The notes under the pieces: generated by a model
The model's database searches: none
Told to the model about the DNA's origin: nothing
What the model saw: only the letters and a program-made list of their open reading frames with translations
Shown here: one piece after another, positions 19,401 to 27,507 of the stretch
Layout: every line of letters starts with the position of its first letter
Numbering within the stretch: position 1 is the first letter of the stretch
NCBI RefSeq assembly: GCF_031583595.1
Contig: NZ_CP134145.1
Span: 1,798,001-1,862,000, forward strand
Direction of reading: 5' to 3'
Source: Thalassotalea psychrophila
Lineage (GTDB): Bacteria; Pseudomonadota; Gammaproteobacteria; Enterobacterales; Alteromonadaceae
Length of the DNA: 64,000 nt
Translations under genes and position numbers: made by a program

Positions 19401-20672
19401 GGCGTAGTGTCGTATTCAATGCCGCTTACCATCCCAGCTCGCAGTGAACGCGTTATTATTCAAATTTTAGAAACTAGCTCACCAGACCTTGATGTATATC
19501 TTGGTCAGGATTTGGATTTGGATGGTCAGTTTGACCGTGGCGAAAACCACGTCACCATGGTAGCAGCCACTGGAAAAGCACTTGAAAAACTAGATTATGA
19601 TTTTCCTGTTCCAGGTGATTATTGGTTGATGATCCATAACTTTGGTAATCAGTTTAATGACTCCAAGCATGATCGATTTGACCCGGAAAGTGCCGAAATT
19701 ATTGACACTATTAAGTTCGCTGTTGCGGTAGTTGAACCTGACTATGACGATGATGCAAATCATGAGTTTAAAGTTAAGGCAGATAAACAGGCTTACCCTA
19801 ACTCAAATATTCCGGTAACCGTTAGCTGGGAAAAAGACATGGAAAAAGATGACCTGCTGTTTGGTAGTGTATTTTTCAGTACGTCTGAAGACCTGCCATT
19901 TAACATTGGTGTAACCCGAGTTGATATTTCTCGCGGCCAAGACGATGTTGAGCTGACTTTAGCGACAAATGACATTGAAGTGGAGATGGCTGCATTTAAT
20001 ATTCGCTTTATGGCAAACAACACCGCAGAGCAAAAAGTCTATCAAATGACGATGGAATTAGCTTCTGGTGCAGTGTTAGAGCAATTGTTACTAAACGGCG
20101 AAACATTTGATCACACTCAAACGGGCAATAGCATCACTTGGACTTATACCCAAGCAGCCAATGCCGCGAGTGAGACGGTATCGTTAGTAATCAACTACGC
20201 TGAAATTTCAGGTTTAACCGATATTACCCCAGTGGTTAGCTCTGTACTTAATGACAGTGATTATGTGCAAGTTTCTAACAGTCTTACTCCAGTTATTGTC
20301 GCAGGTAAGCCCGTAGCAGAAGTTGTAGCATCTAACACTTACGCAGCTGAAAATGAGCAAATAACCTTAACTGCTAATGTTACTGATGCAGTTATCGATA
20401 ACCCTGAGTTGAGCTATGAATGGCGACAAGTGAGCGGCCAAGACCTAGCTTTCTCTAATGATTGGGACAGCATTAGCTTTACCACGCCTACAACGAACAA
20501 AGATTTGGAATTTGTATTTGAATTAGTAGTGAATAATTCTGAGCGCAATTCAGATCCTGTTCTGACAACTGTTTATATTGATGTTGAAGACAGTGGTTCA
20601 GCAGGTAGCACCGGTTTTATCTGGTTTGCGATCACCTTAATGGCATTAGTTATTCGCCGTAAATCGATTTAA
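16422..20672 (+). CDS. Secreted subtilisin-like serine protease (S8) with PA domain
   Basis: A 1416-residue protease with the intact triad: Asp221 (GIIDSG), His329 (NGHGTHVAS) and Ser702 (GTSMASPHVAG). The chosen start is GTG 16422, with AAGGAA 6 bases upstream and a good signal peptide; an upstream ATG at 16368 lies inside the preceding gene and adds non-signal sequence. An inhibitor-like propeptide precedes the catalytic domain. A PA domain, which helps select substrate, is inserted between His and Ser (about residues 500-610). Beta-sandwich domains follow, then a C-terminal GSAGSTG, membrane helix and RRK tail like a rhombosortase signal. It probably degrades extracellular protein, and the neighbouring receptor could take up products (inference). 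Confidence 0.92.
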   Translation: MKFKLKAIIKALPLMMIGASASANVLDKEPAMLGHFVEDGLNNTILRTNANQDGVKSSIDITAQVKSTISDSYFVILNGEPLASYDGTVAGLAATNVLASKNTNITAKGKLNTKSLASKRYKSYLAGKQNETELHINLRLKRQIDVSQRYDTVLNGFATKLSKTEAMLVRQLDGVLAVDKIEMAYIDTDSGPSFTGAVNAWQGTYNDQGSRGEGMVVGIIDSGIASYLHRVEDILDTDNLPSFNPSFAAEVDEDGDGEIDFVHSNPRENNDYLGDCVDLPNWCNDKLIGVYGVGFLGSDELVAEYNPDQPLFADYGGQRNYTGQDTNGHGTHVASTAAGSVVLNVQTEGEIGGQVPDIYPNDFVFDKISGVAPRANIISYQVCDRNGGCFPNLAFEAIELAINDGVDVINYSISGAPSSPWYDWLALAYLNAREAGVWVASAAGNDGFGGRGTLRTPGNAPWITGVAAVTHDRGFEGKTLTLAGGSEDFVLETNVFTGEGATRGLASTDVVYAADIELSTAVEEFAIAGSCAIGSLTADVVKDKVVVCNRGGVDKDDVPLTRAVKSFSLYELGAKGLVLVNTKSTTDNIVSDMHSLPAVHLNKKDGKILLEWLAEGEGHQVAMSDSKLISSTSFDEDQDFSGLMGGFSSQGPDLFSPDYLVPHISAPGVGILGSGLGKDMQDFAVAPKNKTQQDQVYKSGTSMASPHVAGMFLLMKSAHPEWTPAEGQSALMLTAGSNTKVVGPLIKGKQTFVTANFHSSGAGLARVDLAIETGLIMHETIQGYRDADPFGDLSSMQLPSAPGEIAVPADEGIRGIEKEVSATWHGDTTRMNLASMAKGACIDSCSWTRTLKATKAATWQVSYSYNSKGMTLSSDKDGASIALSAGEEFTITVTATVDENLDSYWSDGRVILTSNDANIPAVSLPVTVNFVAGSVPDLLEITAHRDTGSVELPDVVTVGTTDFTADPSRLAKAKIYSAEIKRAAEPYKIVEELGVVSYSMPLTIPARSERVIIQILETSSPDLDVYLGQDLDLDGQFDRGENHVTMVAATGKALEKLDYDFPVPGDYWLMIHNFGNQFNDSKHDRFDPESAEIIDTIKFAVAVVEPDYDDDANHEFKVKADKQAYPNSNIPVTVSWEKDMEKDDLLFGSVFFSTSEDLPFNIGVTRVDISRGQDDVELTLATNDIEVEMAAFNIRFMANNTAEQKVYQMTMELASGAVLEQLLLNGETFDHTQTGNSITWTYTQAANAASETVSLVINYAEISGLTDITPVVSSVLNDSDYVQVSNSLTPVIVAGKPVAEVVASNTYAAENEQITLTANVTDAVIDNPELSYEWRQVSGQDLAFSNDWDSISFTTPTTNKDLEFVFELVVNNSERNSDPVLTTVYIDVEDSGSAGSTGFIWFAITLMALVIRRKSI

Positions 20673-20835
20673 CTATCTAACGCATAAATCTATAGCAAAA
20701 AATAAACAATGTTACTAAGGCTGACGCTTCGGCACGAAGCCTTGGTACCTACATAATAAAACATAAACAAATATAAGACGTAAAAACGTATTAATCGTTA
20801 ACACGTTACATTTAAAAATATTTAGGGAAAAGAAA

Positions 20836-23800
20836 GTGAAAAATTTAAATTTTTTAACCTCTAGCATTCGCGCCGCACTTGTTGTTGGTGTTATTGGTGG
20901 CTTTAGTGCCACCGCATTCGCTCAACAAGATGAAGTGAGCGAAGTAGAAGTTGAACAACTGACTGAACAAGGCTCTACCACCGAAACTGAAGCAGAGCAA
21001 GAGATTGAAGTTGTTGAAGTTACCGGTTCTCGCATTAAAGCGAATACCCTTGAAGGTGTAACCCCTGTAACGGTTATTTCTGCTGATGAAATGATCAAAA
21101 AAGGCTTTGCCACGGCGTTTGATGCCTTAAAAGATTTAACCCAAAACACTGGTGCCACGCAAGGTGCAGAAGCTGGTGCCTCTGGTGGTTTTACCCCGAA
21201 TGCCCAGTCGGTAAGTTTACGTGGTTTAGGTAATAACCAGGTATTAGTCCTAGTTAACGGTCGTCGTGTTTCTGATTACCCCGCGCCATACAATGGTGCG
21301 TCAAACTTTGTTAACTTATCTTCAATCCCAATGGCGGCGATTGCTCGTATTGATATTTTAACCTCGGGTGCATCAGCCATTTATGGCTCAGATGCGGTTG
21401 CTGGTGTTATGAATATCATCACCAAGAAAGATGTAGAAGATACTACGTTTAGCGCTAAAATCGGTACTACCACAGAAGGCGGCGGTGACGAAGGTCGCTT
21501 CCAGCTTGTGTCTGGCATTAGCGGTGATGATTACTCGGTAACATTTGCTGCTGAATATCAAAAACAAGACCCTATTTTTTCTGCTGACCGTGACTTTATG
21601 GACTCAGTTGACGACGGTCCTGCAGGTCGTACTTACTTAGACCGTGGTATTGTTATTGTTGATGAAATGGCATCACGTGGTTTTTACCCTGATGACGAAG
21701 AAACTGAAGATGTAGACGAAAGTGTTTCTTGGTATCGCGACCCAACTGAAAGATTATGTCAGGCCTCAGGCTCTGGTTATGAATATACTGATCGTATTAT
21801 CAATACCGATGATGATGATGATGAAAATGATTTCAACTACGGTAACTACTGTGGTGTAGATTTATCTGGTACTCGTACGCTTCGAAACGAGCGTGAAACA
21901 ACATCGTTGTATGTAAGCAGTATTTACGATTTAACCGACGAAACGTCAATTTACGCTGACGTAATGTATTCACAGCAAGACGCATTTGTGCAAGGCGGTT
22001 TCCATTTTGTAAATGCCGAAATTATCGACTTTGTTGGTGATGGTACTGGTAATATGGCTGTGTTAGAAGAGCCGATATATCAAGGTGATTTCGAAGGTGC
22101 GGCCGATTATGACTGGCGTACTGAGCAGCGCCTATTTGCTCAGCATGAACTGGGCTTTAAAGGCAGCAATATTGAGGACACTGGTTTACAAGTCAATACA
22201 GGCATTAAAGGTATTGTTTTTGAAGAATATGATTGGGAACTTTCATTTAGCCGTAGTGAAAGCACTAGTGATAAATACTCTAGCTTACTAAAAGAAGAAA
22301 AAGTTGCAGAGCTTTATCTGGGCGAGCACAATGTACATCAAGTGTGGTTGGACCAAGGTTTAGAACACTATGATGGCACTGGTACAGTTGACTTATATGC
22401 ACCGGTAACGGGTGAAATTCGCGATGAATTAGTTGGCATGCAAGTAACGAATGCCGATTCGTATTCAAATACTGTGTCGGCATTAATTACCGGACCATTA
22501 GCTGAATTACCGGCAGGGGATATGTACTTTGCCTTAATAGCCGAGTGGAACAAACAAGGCTATGATATTACCCTTGATGACCGCACGTTAAACAATGACG
22601 GTATGGGCTGGTATCAAAACACCGGAACCGAAGGTAATGGTGAACGTGAACGTTACGCCCTAGGTTTAGAATTACAATTCCCAATTTTAGAAAATCTTAG
22701 CGCTCAGGTTGCTGGACGTTATGACCAATACGATGATGAGACTACCGATATTGGTGGCCGTTTCTCACCACAAGTGGGCTTAGAGTATCGTCCAAGTGAC
22801 AGCTTATTAGTTCGTGGTAACTGGGGTAAGAGTTTCCGTGCACCAGATATGCACCGAGTATTTGCGACCGAGGGTGGTTACTACTCGTCAGGTGCCGATT
22901 TATCAACTTGTGAAGACCAATTCTACGATGATCAAAAAGACGATGATGGCGATTGGAAGGATCCTGATAACATCGAAAAATATGAACCAACTGAAAGCCC
23001 GTGTCGTTCAGAATCTATTAAAGGTAACAGCTCTGGCTCGAAAACTTTAGAAGAAGAAGAAGGTACAAACTATGGTGTCGGTTTTGTTTGGGATATTACC
23101 AATAGCTTAAATCTAAGTCTTGATTGGTATAATATTGAAATTGAACATTTAGTATTAGGTGAATCAATTCAAACCATATTATCGAATGACTTTTATTGTA
23201 AACCTCGTCAAACTGAAGATGAAGATGGCGAAAATTACTACCCGTATGAGCAAAATGATCGTCAAGATATAGTTCCTGGTAGTAAGATGTGTGGCGATAA
23301 TGCCAGTAAGATCGTGCGCTCAGACAGTGAAAGCACAATTGGTTTAGGCTCAACTATTGAAACGGTTAAAACTTCGCACATCAATGCTGCTAAGCAAACC
23401 ACTGAAGGCCTTGATGCCAAAGTTGCTTATCATTTTGAAAGTGAACTAGGTGACTGGTACTTTAACCTAGCATGGACTCACACGTTAGATTCAACGTTCC
23501 AGACTGACGAAGAAAGTGAAGAAATTCATACTCGCGATTTATGGTGGAACTCTACTGCTCGCTCTACTATGAATGGCTCGGTTACTTGGGCTATTGAAGA
23601 TCTTTCAGTTAGTTTCAGTGGTCGCCGTACTGGCTCTATCCCAATTAATAATCCACCAGCTGAATTTGGTGATGAAGACAGTTATTATTACCAAAAAGTT
23701 GATCGTTTAGACCCTTGGTACACATTTAACTTAACGTCGACTTATAATTGGTCTGATAACGTTATGGTTCGTGGTCAAGTGATTAATATCTTTAACCCTA

Positions 23801-23910
23801 AACCACCTAAAGATGATACTCATTATTCATGGCCTTACTATAACGGTGGCCAATATGGTGGTGCATCAATAGGTCGTTCTGTTTACGCAGAAATGTCTTA
23901 TACGTTCTAA
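20836..23910 (+). CDS. TonB-dependent receptor (complete)
   Basis: A 1024-residue outer-membrane receptor. It starts at GTG 20836, after AGGGAAAAG, with a signal peptide ending FAQQ. A TonB-box-like EVVEVTGSRI near residue 60 is followed by the plug (SLRGLGNNQVLVLVNGRR, YGSDAVAGVMNIITKK) and a 22-strand-type barrel ending SYTF. It is paralogous to the truncated receptor at the left edge, including HRVFATEGGYYSSGAD. A strong terminator follows. Receptors with the GSRIKA plug start commonly import peptides or glycans, but the substrate cannot be read here. Its place directly after a secreted protease hints at peptide uptake. Confidence 0.95.
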   Translation: MKNLNFLTSSIRAALVVGVIGGFSATAFAQQDEVSEVEVEQLTEQGSTTETEAEQEIEVVEVTGSRIKANTLEGVTPVTVISADEMIKKGFATAFDALKDLTQNTGATQGAEAGASGGFTPNAQSVSLRGLGNNQVLVLVNGRRVSDYPAPYNGASNFVNLSSIPMAAIARIDILTSGASAIYGSDAVAGVMNIITKKDVEDTTFSAKIGTTTEGGGDEGRFQLVSGISGDDYSVTFAAEYQKQDPIFSADRDFMDSVDDGPAGRTYLDRGIVIVDEMASRGFYPDDEETEDVDESVSWYRDPTERLCQASGSGYEYTDRIINTDDDDDENDFNYGNYCGVDLSGTRTLRNERETTSLYVSSIYDLTDETSIYADVMYSQQDAFVQGGFHFVNAEIIDFVGDGTGNMAVLEEPIYQGDFEGAADYDWRTEQRLFAQHELGFKGSNIEDTGLQVNTGIKGIVFEEYDWELSFSRSESTSDKYSSLLKEEKVAELYLGEHNVHQVWLDQGLEHYDGTGTVDLYAPVTGEIRDELVGMQVTNADSYSNTVSALITGPLAELPAGDMYFALIAEWNKQGYDITLDDRTLNNDGMGWYQNTGTEGNGERERYALGLELQFPILENLSAQVAGRYDQYDDETTDIGGRFSPQVGLEYRPSDSLLVRGNWGKSFRAPDMHRVFATEGGYYSSGADLSTCEDQFYDDQKDDDGDWKDPDNIEKYEPTESPCRSESIKGNSSGSKTLEEEEGTNYGVGFVWDITNSLNLSLDWYNIEIEHLVLGESIQTILSNDFYCKPRQTEDEDGENYYPYEQNDRQDIVPGSKMCGDNASKIVRSDSESTIGLGSTIETVKTSHINAAKQTTEGLDAKVAYHFESELGDWYFNLAWTHTLDSTFQTDEESEEIHTRDLWWNSTARSTMNGSVTWAIEDLSVSFSGRRTGSIPINNPPAEFGDEDSYYYQKVDRLDPWYTFNLTSTYNWSDNVMVRGQVINIFNPKPPKDDTHYSWPYYNGGQYGGASIGRSVYAEMSYTF

Positions 23911-23955
23911 CAACATGAACAAAGCAATGAGTTAACTTAACCGTTGTTTAACTTT

Positions 23956-23988
23956 AAAAATCCCAGACAAAACTGTCTGGGATTTTTT
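23956..23988 (+). terminator. Intrinsic terminator after the receptor gene
   Basis: Arms AAAAATCCCAGACA and complement (14 bp) with a 4-base loop and T-run. Confidence 0.93.
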
Positions 23989-24160
23989 ACTTCAGGAATG
24001 CAAACTGCCATGGACAGTTTTATTCCACATCCCCGGCAATTGCTACCTCGATAATTTCTCCTCGATAACCGCTCCTGCGTTATTCTACTTACATACATCC
24101 ATGTATTAATGCATTATTTTACCTACGTACGACCTGTACTAGTGCTTTGTTCTAATATAC
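23989..24160 (+). repeat. Terminator-adjacent repeat (family B), copy 2
   Basis: Begins ACTTCAGGAATGCAAACTG immediately after the terminator. It contains CACATCCCCGGCAATTG and CTCCTGCGTTATTCTACTTA, both with counterparts at 11,556-11,800. Noncoding. Confidence 0.65.
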
Positions 24161-24273
24161 AACGTCCTTGTTAAAAATGTGATCACGGCATTCATTTCTT
24201 CCTGTAAATCATAGCAATAGATTTGCACCATCAAGGAAACGAAATTTTAAATAGTTAATAAGCTTTTTTCATA

Positions 24274-24293
24274 AATCACCCATTGGGGTGATT
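24274..24293. promoter_or_regulatory. Operator-like palindrome TCACCC-N4-GGGTGA, copy 1
   Basis: Perfect 8-bp arms AATCACCC/GGGTGATT with a 4-bp spacer, about 157 bp before the start of the oxidoreductase gene at 24,450. It belongs to a motif family repeated upstream of most catabolic units in the window. Confidence 0.75.
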
Positions 24294-24449
24294 CTGAATT
24301 GTGCTTAAACGTTTAGCGTTAATAGCACAAATTAAAATAATTTTAAAAGTCGTTATCGTATCTAAACAACGTCCACTCTTGTTAACTTCTAGGAGTTTCT
24401 GAAGAGGCATTGTTAGATTGATACGCTACAAAACCTGAAGGAAAAAGTT

Positions 24450-25565
24450 ATGACAAATAAATCTGTAGTGTTATATGGTGCAAGTGGTTATACCGGAAAA
24501 TTAGTCGCAGAATTTTTACGTGAATATGGTATTTCATTTATTGCAGCTGGTCGAAATGCTGAAAAAATTGAAGCTGCAATGGCCACGGTTCCGGGAATTG
24601 AAACCGCAGATTATGAAGTTGTACAAGTAGAGCACACCAAAGAAGCGCTAACTGAACTGTTTAAAGGCGCAAAAGTTGTTTGTAATACTGTTGGTCCATT
24701 TATGTATTTTGGTCAGCCTGTAGTTGAAGCCGCATTAGAAGCTGATTGTCATTATTTAGATACAGGTGGTGAAATGAACTTCATCACTAAAATACAAGAA
24801 GAGTTAGGACCAAAATTCGCTAAAAAGAATTTAGTTTTAGCACCAGGCACATCCTATATGTATACCTCGCTAGAAATTGGTGCGCGTATGGTGTTAGAGC
24901 AAGGGCAAATTGATACCTTAAATTGTCTTACCGCGCCTACCTTAGTGCCAACCGTTGGTTCATTCCAAACTATTTTTGCCATGTTCAGTATTGCCGAACA
25001 ATCATTTAAGCTAGAAAATAACCAGCGTGTGATCTGGCCTGTAGCGAAAGGCTATGAAGTGAGCATCCCTGGTCGTGCCGATACCTTGCTAGCACACCCT
25101 TGGGGTGGTGGTATGTTGCCGCTTTATTTTGAACATGATCCTCGCGTGCGCAATGTGCAACAATTAACAGCAACTCAAAACCGCGCGATGATGGAAATGG
25201 TTTTGGATTTGCAAAATACCTATGAAAATGAGATCAAGCATTTACCGGCAGACGAAAAAGCTGCGAAGTTAGCTGAATACGGTAATAGCATGCAAGCAAC
25301 TATGCCGCCACGAGAAAACAAACTTGTGCATCGTTGCCTTGATGTTGTTCATGGTAGTGGTTCGTTTGATTCAGTCACCTGTGAAGTACGAACGTCGTGT
25401 GGATACTTAACCACCGGTGCTTTACAAGCCGCAACTGCTAGCTCGTTAATTGGCGGATTACAAAAAACATCTGGTTTTTCATCAGCTTGTCAAGCTGTTG
25501 GTCATAATGAATTAGCAAACCAACTGAAAAGTTTTGGTTTGGTTGACTATAAAATTATCAAATAA
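24450..25565 (+). CDS. Saccharopine-dehydrogenase-like NAD(P)-dependent oxidoreductase
   Basis: A 371-residue cytoplasmic protein with an N-terminal Rossmann fold (VVLYGASGYTGKLVAEF, residues 6-22) typical of the saccharopine dehydrogenase/trans-acting enoyl reductase superfamily. Members reduce or oxidise varied substrates, and lysine metabolism is not implied. GTSYMYTSLEIGARM and a conserved C-terminal half support a genuine enzyme. It has a good ribosome site (GAAGGAAA). The acyl-CoA ligase gene begins 13 bp after its stop, so the two are co-transcribed, probably under the palindrome at 24,274. I infer a redox step on the compound fed to the ligase; the exact reaction is unknown. Confidence 0.8.
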   Translation: MTNKSVVLYGASGYTGKLVAEFLREYGISFIAAGRNAEKIEAAMATVPGIETADYEVVQVEHTKEALTELFKGAKVVCNTVGPFMYFGQPVVEAALEADCHYLDTGGEMNFITKIQEELGPKFAKKNLVLAPGTSYMYTSLEIGARMVLEQGQIDTLNCLTAPTLVPTVGSFQTIFAMFSIAEQSFKLENNQRVIWPVAKGYEVSIPGRADTLLAHPWGGGMLPLYFEHDPRVRNVQQLTATQNRAMMEMVLDLQNTYENEIKHLPADEKAAKLAEYGNSMQATMPPRENKLVHRCLDVVHGSGSFDSVTCEVRTSCGYLTTGALQAATASSLIGGLQKTSGFSSACQAVGHNELANQLKSFGLVDYKIIK

Positions 25566-25578
25566 TAGGGGATAGCAA

Positions 25579-27135
25579 ATGCGAATTATTGATTTTTTTG
25601 ATCAGGGCGCAACATTATACCCTGATAACATTGCCTTTCATGAACTGACAACAGGTGAAAAGAGAAGCTATAAACAGGCCCATGCCTATAGCCATAAGTT
25701 AGCGAGTGCACTTACCCAACAAGGCTTTGGTAAAGGCGCTAAAATTGGCATACTGGCGCCTAATTCAAACGTTGCTTTTGAATGCTTAATAGGTTTGTTT
25801 CGCGCCGAAGCGGTATGGTTACCGGTAAACCCGCGCAATCCTGTTGAGATCAATACTGATTTACTGCATCGTTTTGATGGTGATTTGCTAATGTACCATT
25901 CAAATTATGAAAGCGAAGCGAAGGAAATTGCACAAAACGCCCCTAATATTAAAAAAATTGTTTGTATTGATAAAGACCTTGATGGCGTAAATTTATCCTC
26001 TTGGTTAGTTTCTGCTGATAACCACCATGAAATGGGCGATGGTTGTGATGATGACATTATGGCAATTTTTCCAACCGGCGGTACTACCGGTAAATCGAAA
26101 GGCGTAATGATGTCAAATAAGGCATTGGAGACGATGTTTTCCAATTTTTATGCGCATTTCAATTATTACGATAACACTAATCATTTAGTTGTCGCGCCAA
26201 TGACTCATTCTGCCGGACTTATGGGCGCTATGCACTTTGCCCGTGGTGGTACCAATACCATTATGGCAGCAGTTGATCCTGGTGAAATTTTAAAGGTGAT
26301 TGAACAGCATAAAATCACCCATTTTTTCTTACCGCCAACGGTCATGTATATGATGTTGGCACACGAGGATGTAAGTAAATATGATTATTCATCACTACAA
26401 CATTTTATCGTAGCAGCTGCGCCTGTTTCATTGTCTAAATTAAAAGAAGCGATAAAGGTGTTTGGTCCGGTTATGACCGAAGTGTTTGGTCAATCAGAAG
26501 CACCAGCGGCAATTTGTGCAAAAGCGCCGTGGGATTATATTAATGCCGATGGTTCTATTAATGAAGACAGACTGAAAACAGTAGGTCGTCCTTGCGTATT
26601 AAATCAAGTCGCAATTATGGATGATGATAATAAACCACTACCGATGGGGCAAGCAGGCGAAATTTGTGTCAAAGGCCATATTGTCAATCCCGGTTATTAT
26701 AAAAACCCAGAAGCAACGCAAGAAGCTCAAATCGATGGTTGGCTGCATACCGGTGATGTCGGTGTGATGGACAAAGATGGTTATATTCAAATTGTTGACC
26801 GTAAAAAGGACATGATCATTACTGGTGGCTTTAATGTATTTCCCAATGAAATTGAGCAAGTACTTAACTCTCAAGTTGAAGTGCAAGATTGTGCGGTGAT
26901 TGGCATTCCTGATGAAAAGTGGGGTGAAGCAGTTAAAGCCATAGTTTTGTGTAAACCTGGCTGCAGTATTAACGAAGACGCTTTGATCAGCATAATTAAA
27001 CAAGAATTAGGCAGCGTTAAAGCGCCTAAATCCATTGATTTTGTCGATGACTTGCCACGCAGCCCTGCGGGCAAAGTGTTAAAAACAGACATTCGTAAGA
27101 AATACTGGAATAGCGAAAATCGCATGGTGAATTAA
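25579..27135 (+). CDS. Acyl-CoA ligase (AMP-forming, ANL superfamily)
   Basis: A 518-residue adenylate-forming enzyme that would activate a carboxylic acid to its CoA thioester at the cost of ATP. The diagnostic motifs are in order: phosphate-binding loop PTGGTTGKSKG (165-175), EVFGQSE, GWLHTGDVG, the hinge DRKKDMIITGGFNVFPNEIE, and the catalytic lysine region SPAGKVLKTDIRKKYW near the end. Length is normal. It follows the oxidoreductase by 13 bp with its own AGGGGAT ribosome site and is followed by a terminator. It is the only such ligase in the window, so it probably starts the pathway. Whether the substrate is a fatty, terpenoid or aromatic acid is not determinable here. Confidence 0.92.
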   Translation: MRIIDFFDQGATLYPDNIAFHELTTGEKRSYKQAHAYSHKLASALTQQGFGKGAKIGILAPNSNVAFECLIGLFRAEAVWLPVNPRNPVEINTDLLHRFDGDLLMYHSNYESEAKEIAQNAPNIKKIVCIDKDLDGVNLSSWLVSADNHHEMGDGCDDDIMAIFPTGGTTGKSKGVMMSNKALETMFSNFYAHFNYYDNTNHLVVAPMTHSAGLMGAMHFARGGTNTIMAAVDPGEILKVIEQHKITHFFLPPTVMYMMLAHEDVSKYDYSSLQHFIVAAAPVSLSKLKEAIKVFGPVMTEVFGQSEAPAAICAKAPWDYINADGSINEDRLKTVGRPCVLNQVAIMDDDNKPLPMGQAGEICVKGHIVNPGYYKNPEATQEAQIDGWLHTGDVGVMDKDGYIQIVDRKKDMIITGGFNVFPNEIEQVLNSQVEVQDCAVIGIPDEKWGEAVKAIVLCKPGCSINEDALISIIKQELGSVKAPKSIDFVDDLPRSPAGKVLKTDIRKKYWNSENRMVN

Positions 27136-27175
27136 TGGCTGTTTTGCCATAGTTTTACCACTGTTTAATAAATGT

Positions 27176-27209
27176 AACAGGTCATCTAAATAGTGACCTG
27201 TTTTTTTTT
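27176..27209 (+). terminator. Intrinsic terminator after acyl-CoA ligase
   Basis: Arms AACAGGTCA/TGACCTGTT with a 9-base loop, followed by nine or more T. Confidence 0.9.
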
Positions 27210-27334
27210 GTTTGTTATTTGTCGAAAATGCAGCAAGCCCTGTTGAAGAGAGCGCTATTTTAACTTTATTTTATCAACTCTAACCTATTGTTATAACTAT
27301 ATATAAAATTAAATACTGAAAAATAATAACAATA

Positions 27335-27350
27335 TCACCCGATAGGGTGA
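27335..27350. promoter_or_regulatory. Operator-like palindrome TCACCC-N4-GGGTGA, copy 2
   Basis: Perfect 6-bp arms, spacer GATA, ending 157 bp before the thiolase ATG at 27,508. The spacing is identical to the copy upstream of the duplicate thiolase at 32,495. Confidence 0.78.
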
Positions 27351-27507
27351 ATCACCGAAATAGATTAACAATTAGGTTACTTCTAAAGGTAATTAATTGT
27401 AATTAATTAGCGAAATAAAACGTTGAAGAATCGCTTATTAATATAATGCGATTACTTCATTAGTCTTTTTGCTGAGTTGCAGCCATTTGCGCATAAACAG
27501 GATAAAC

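Larger units (their letters stand above)
23911..24449. other. 539-bp boundary region between surface module and catabolic island
   Basis: Holds the terminator, the family B repeat and, at 24,274-24,293, the first copy of the TCACCC/GGGTGA operator. The remainder is AT-rich leader of the 24,450 gene, with no other gene seen. Confidence 0.7.
27136..27507. other. 372-bp intergenic region: terminator and duplicated thiolase promoter
   Basis: After the terminator, the segment from about 27,331 to the thiolase start matches 32,318-32,494, including the palindrome and a conserved GGTAATTAATTGTAATTAA tract. No gene seen. Confidence 0.7.

Noticed and set aside
20725..20740. Hairpin GCTTCG-N3-CGAAGC after the protease gene as terminator or CGAAG operator
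   Set aside because: No T-run follows it, and its arms are not in the arrangement of the TCGAAG-N4-CTTCGA motif.
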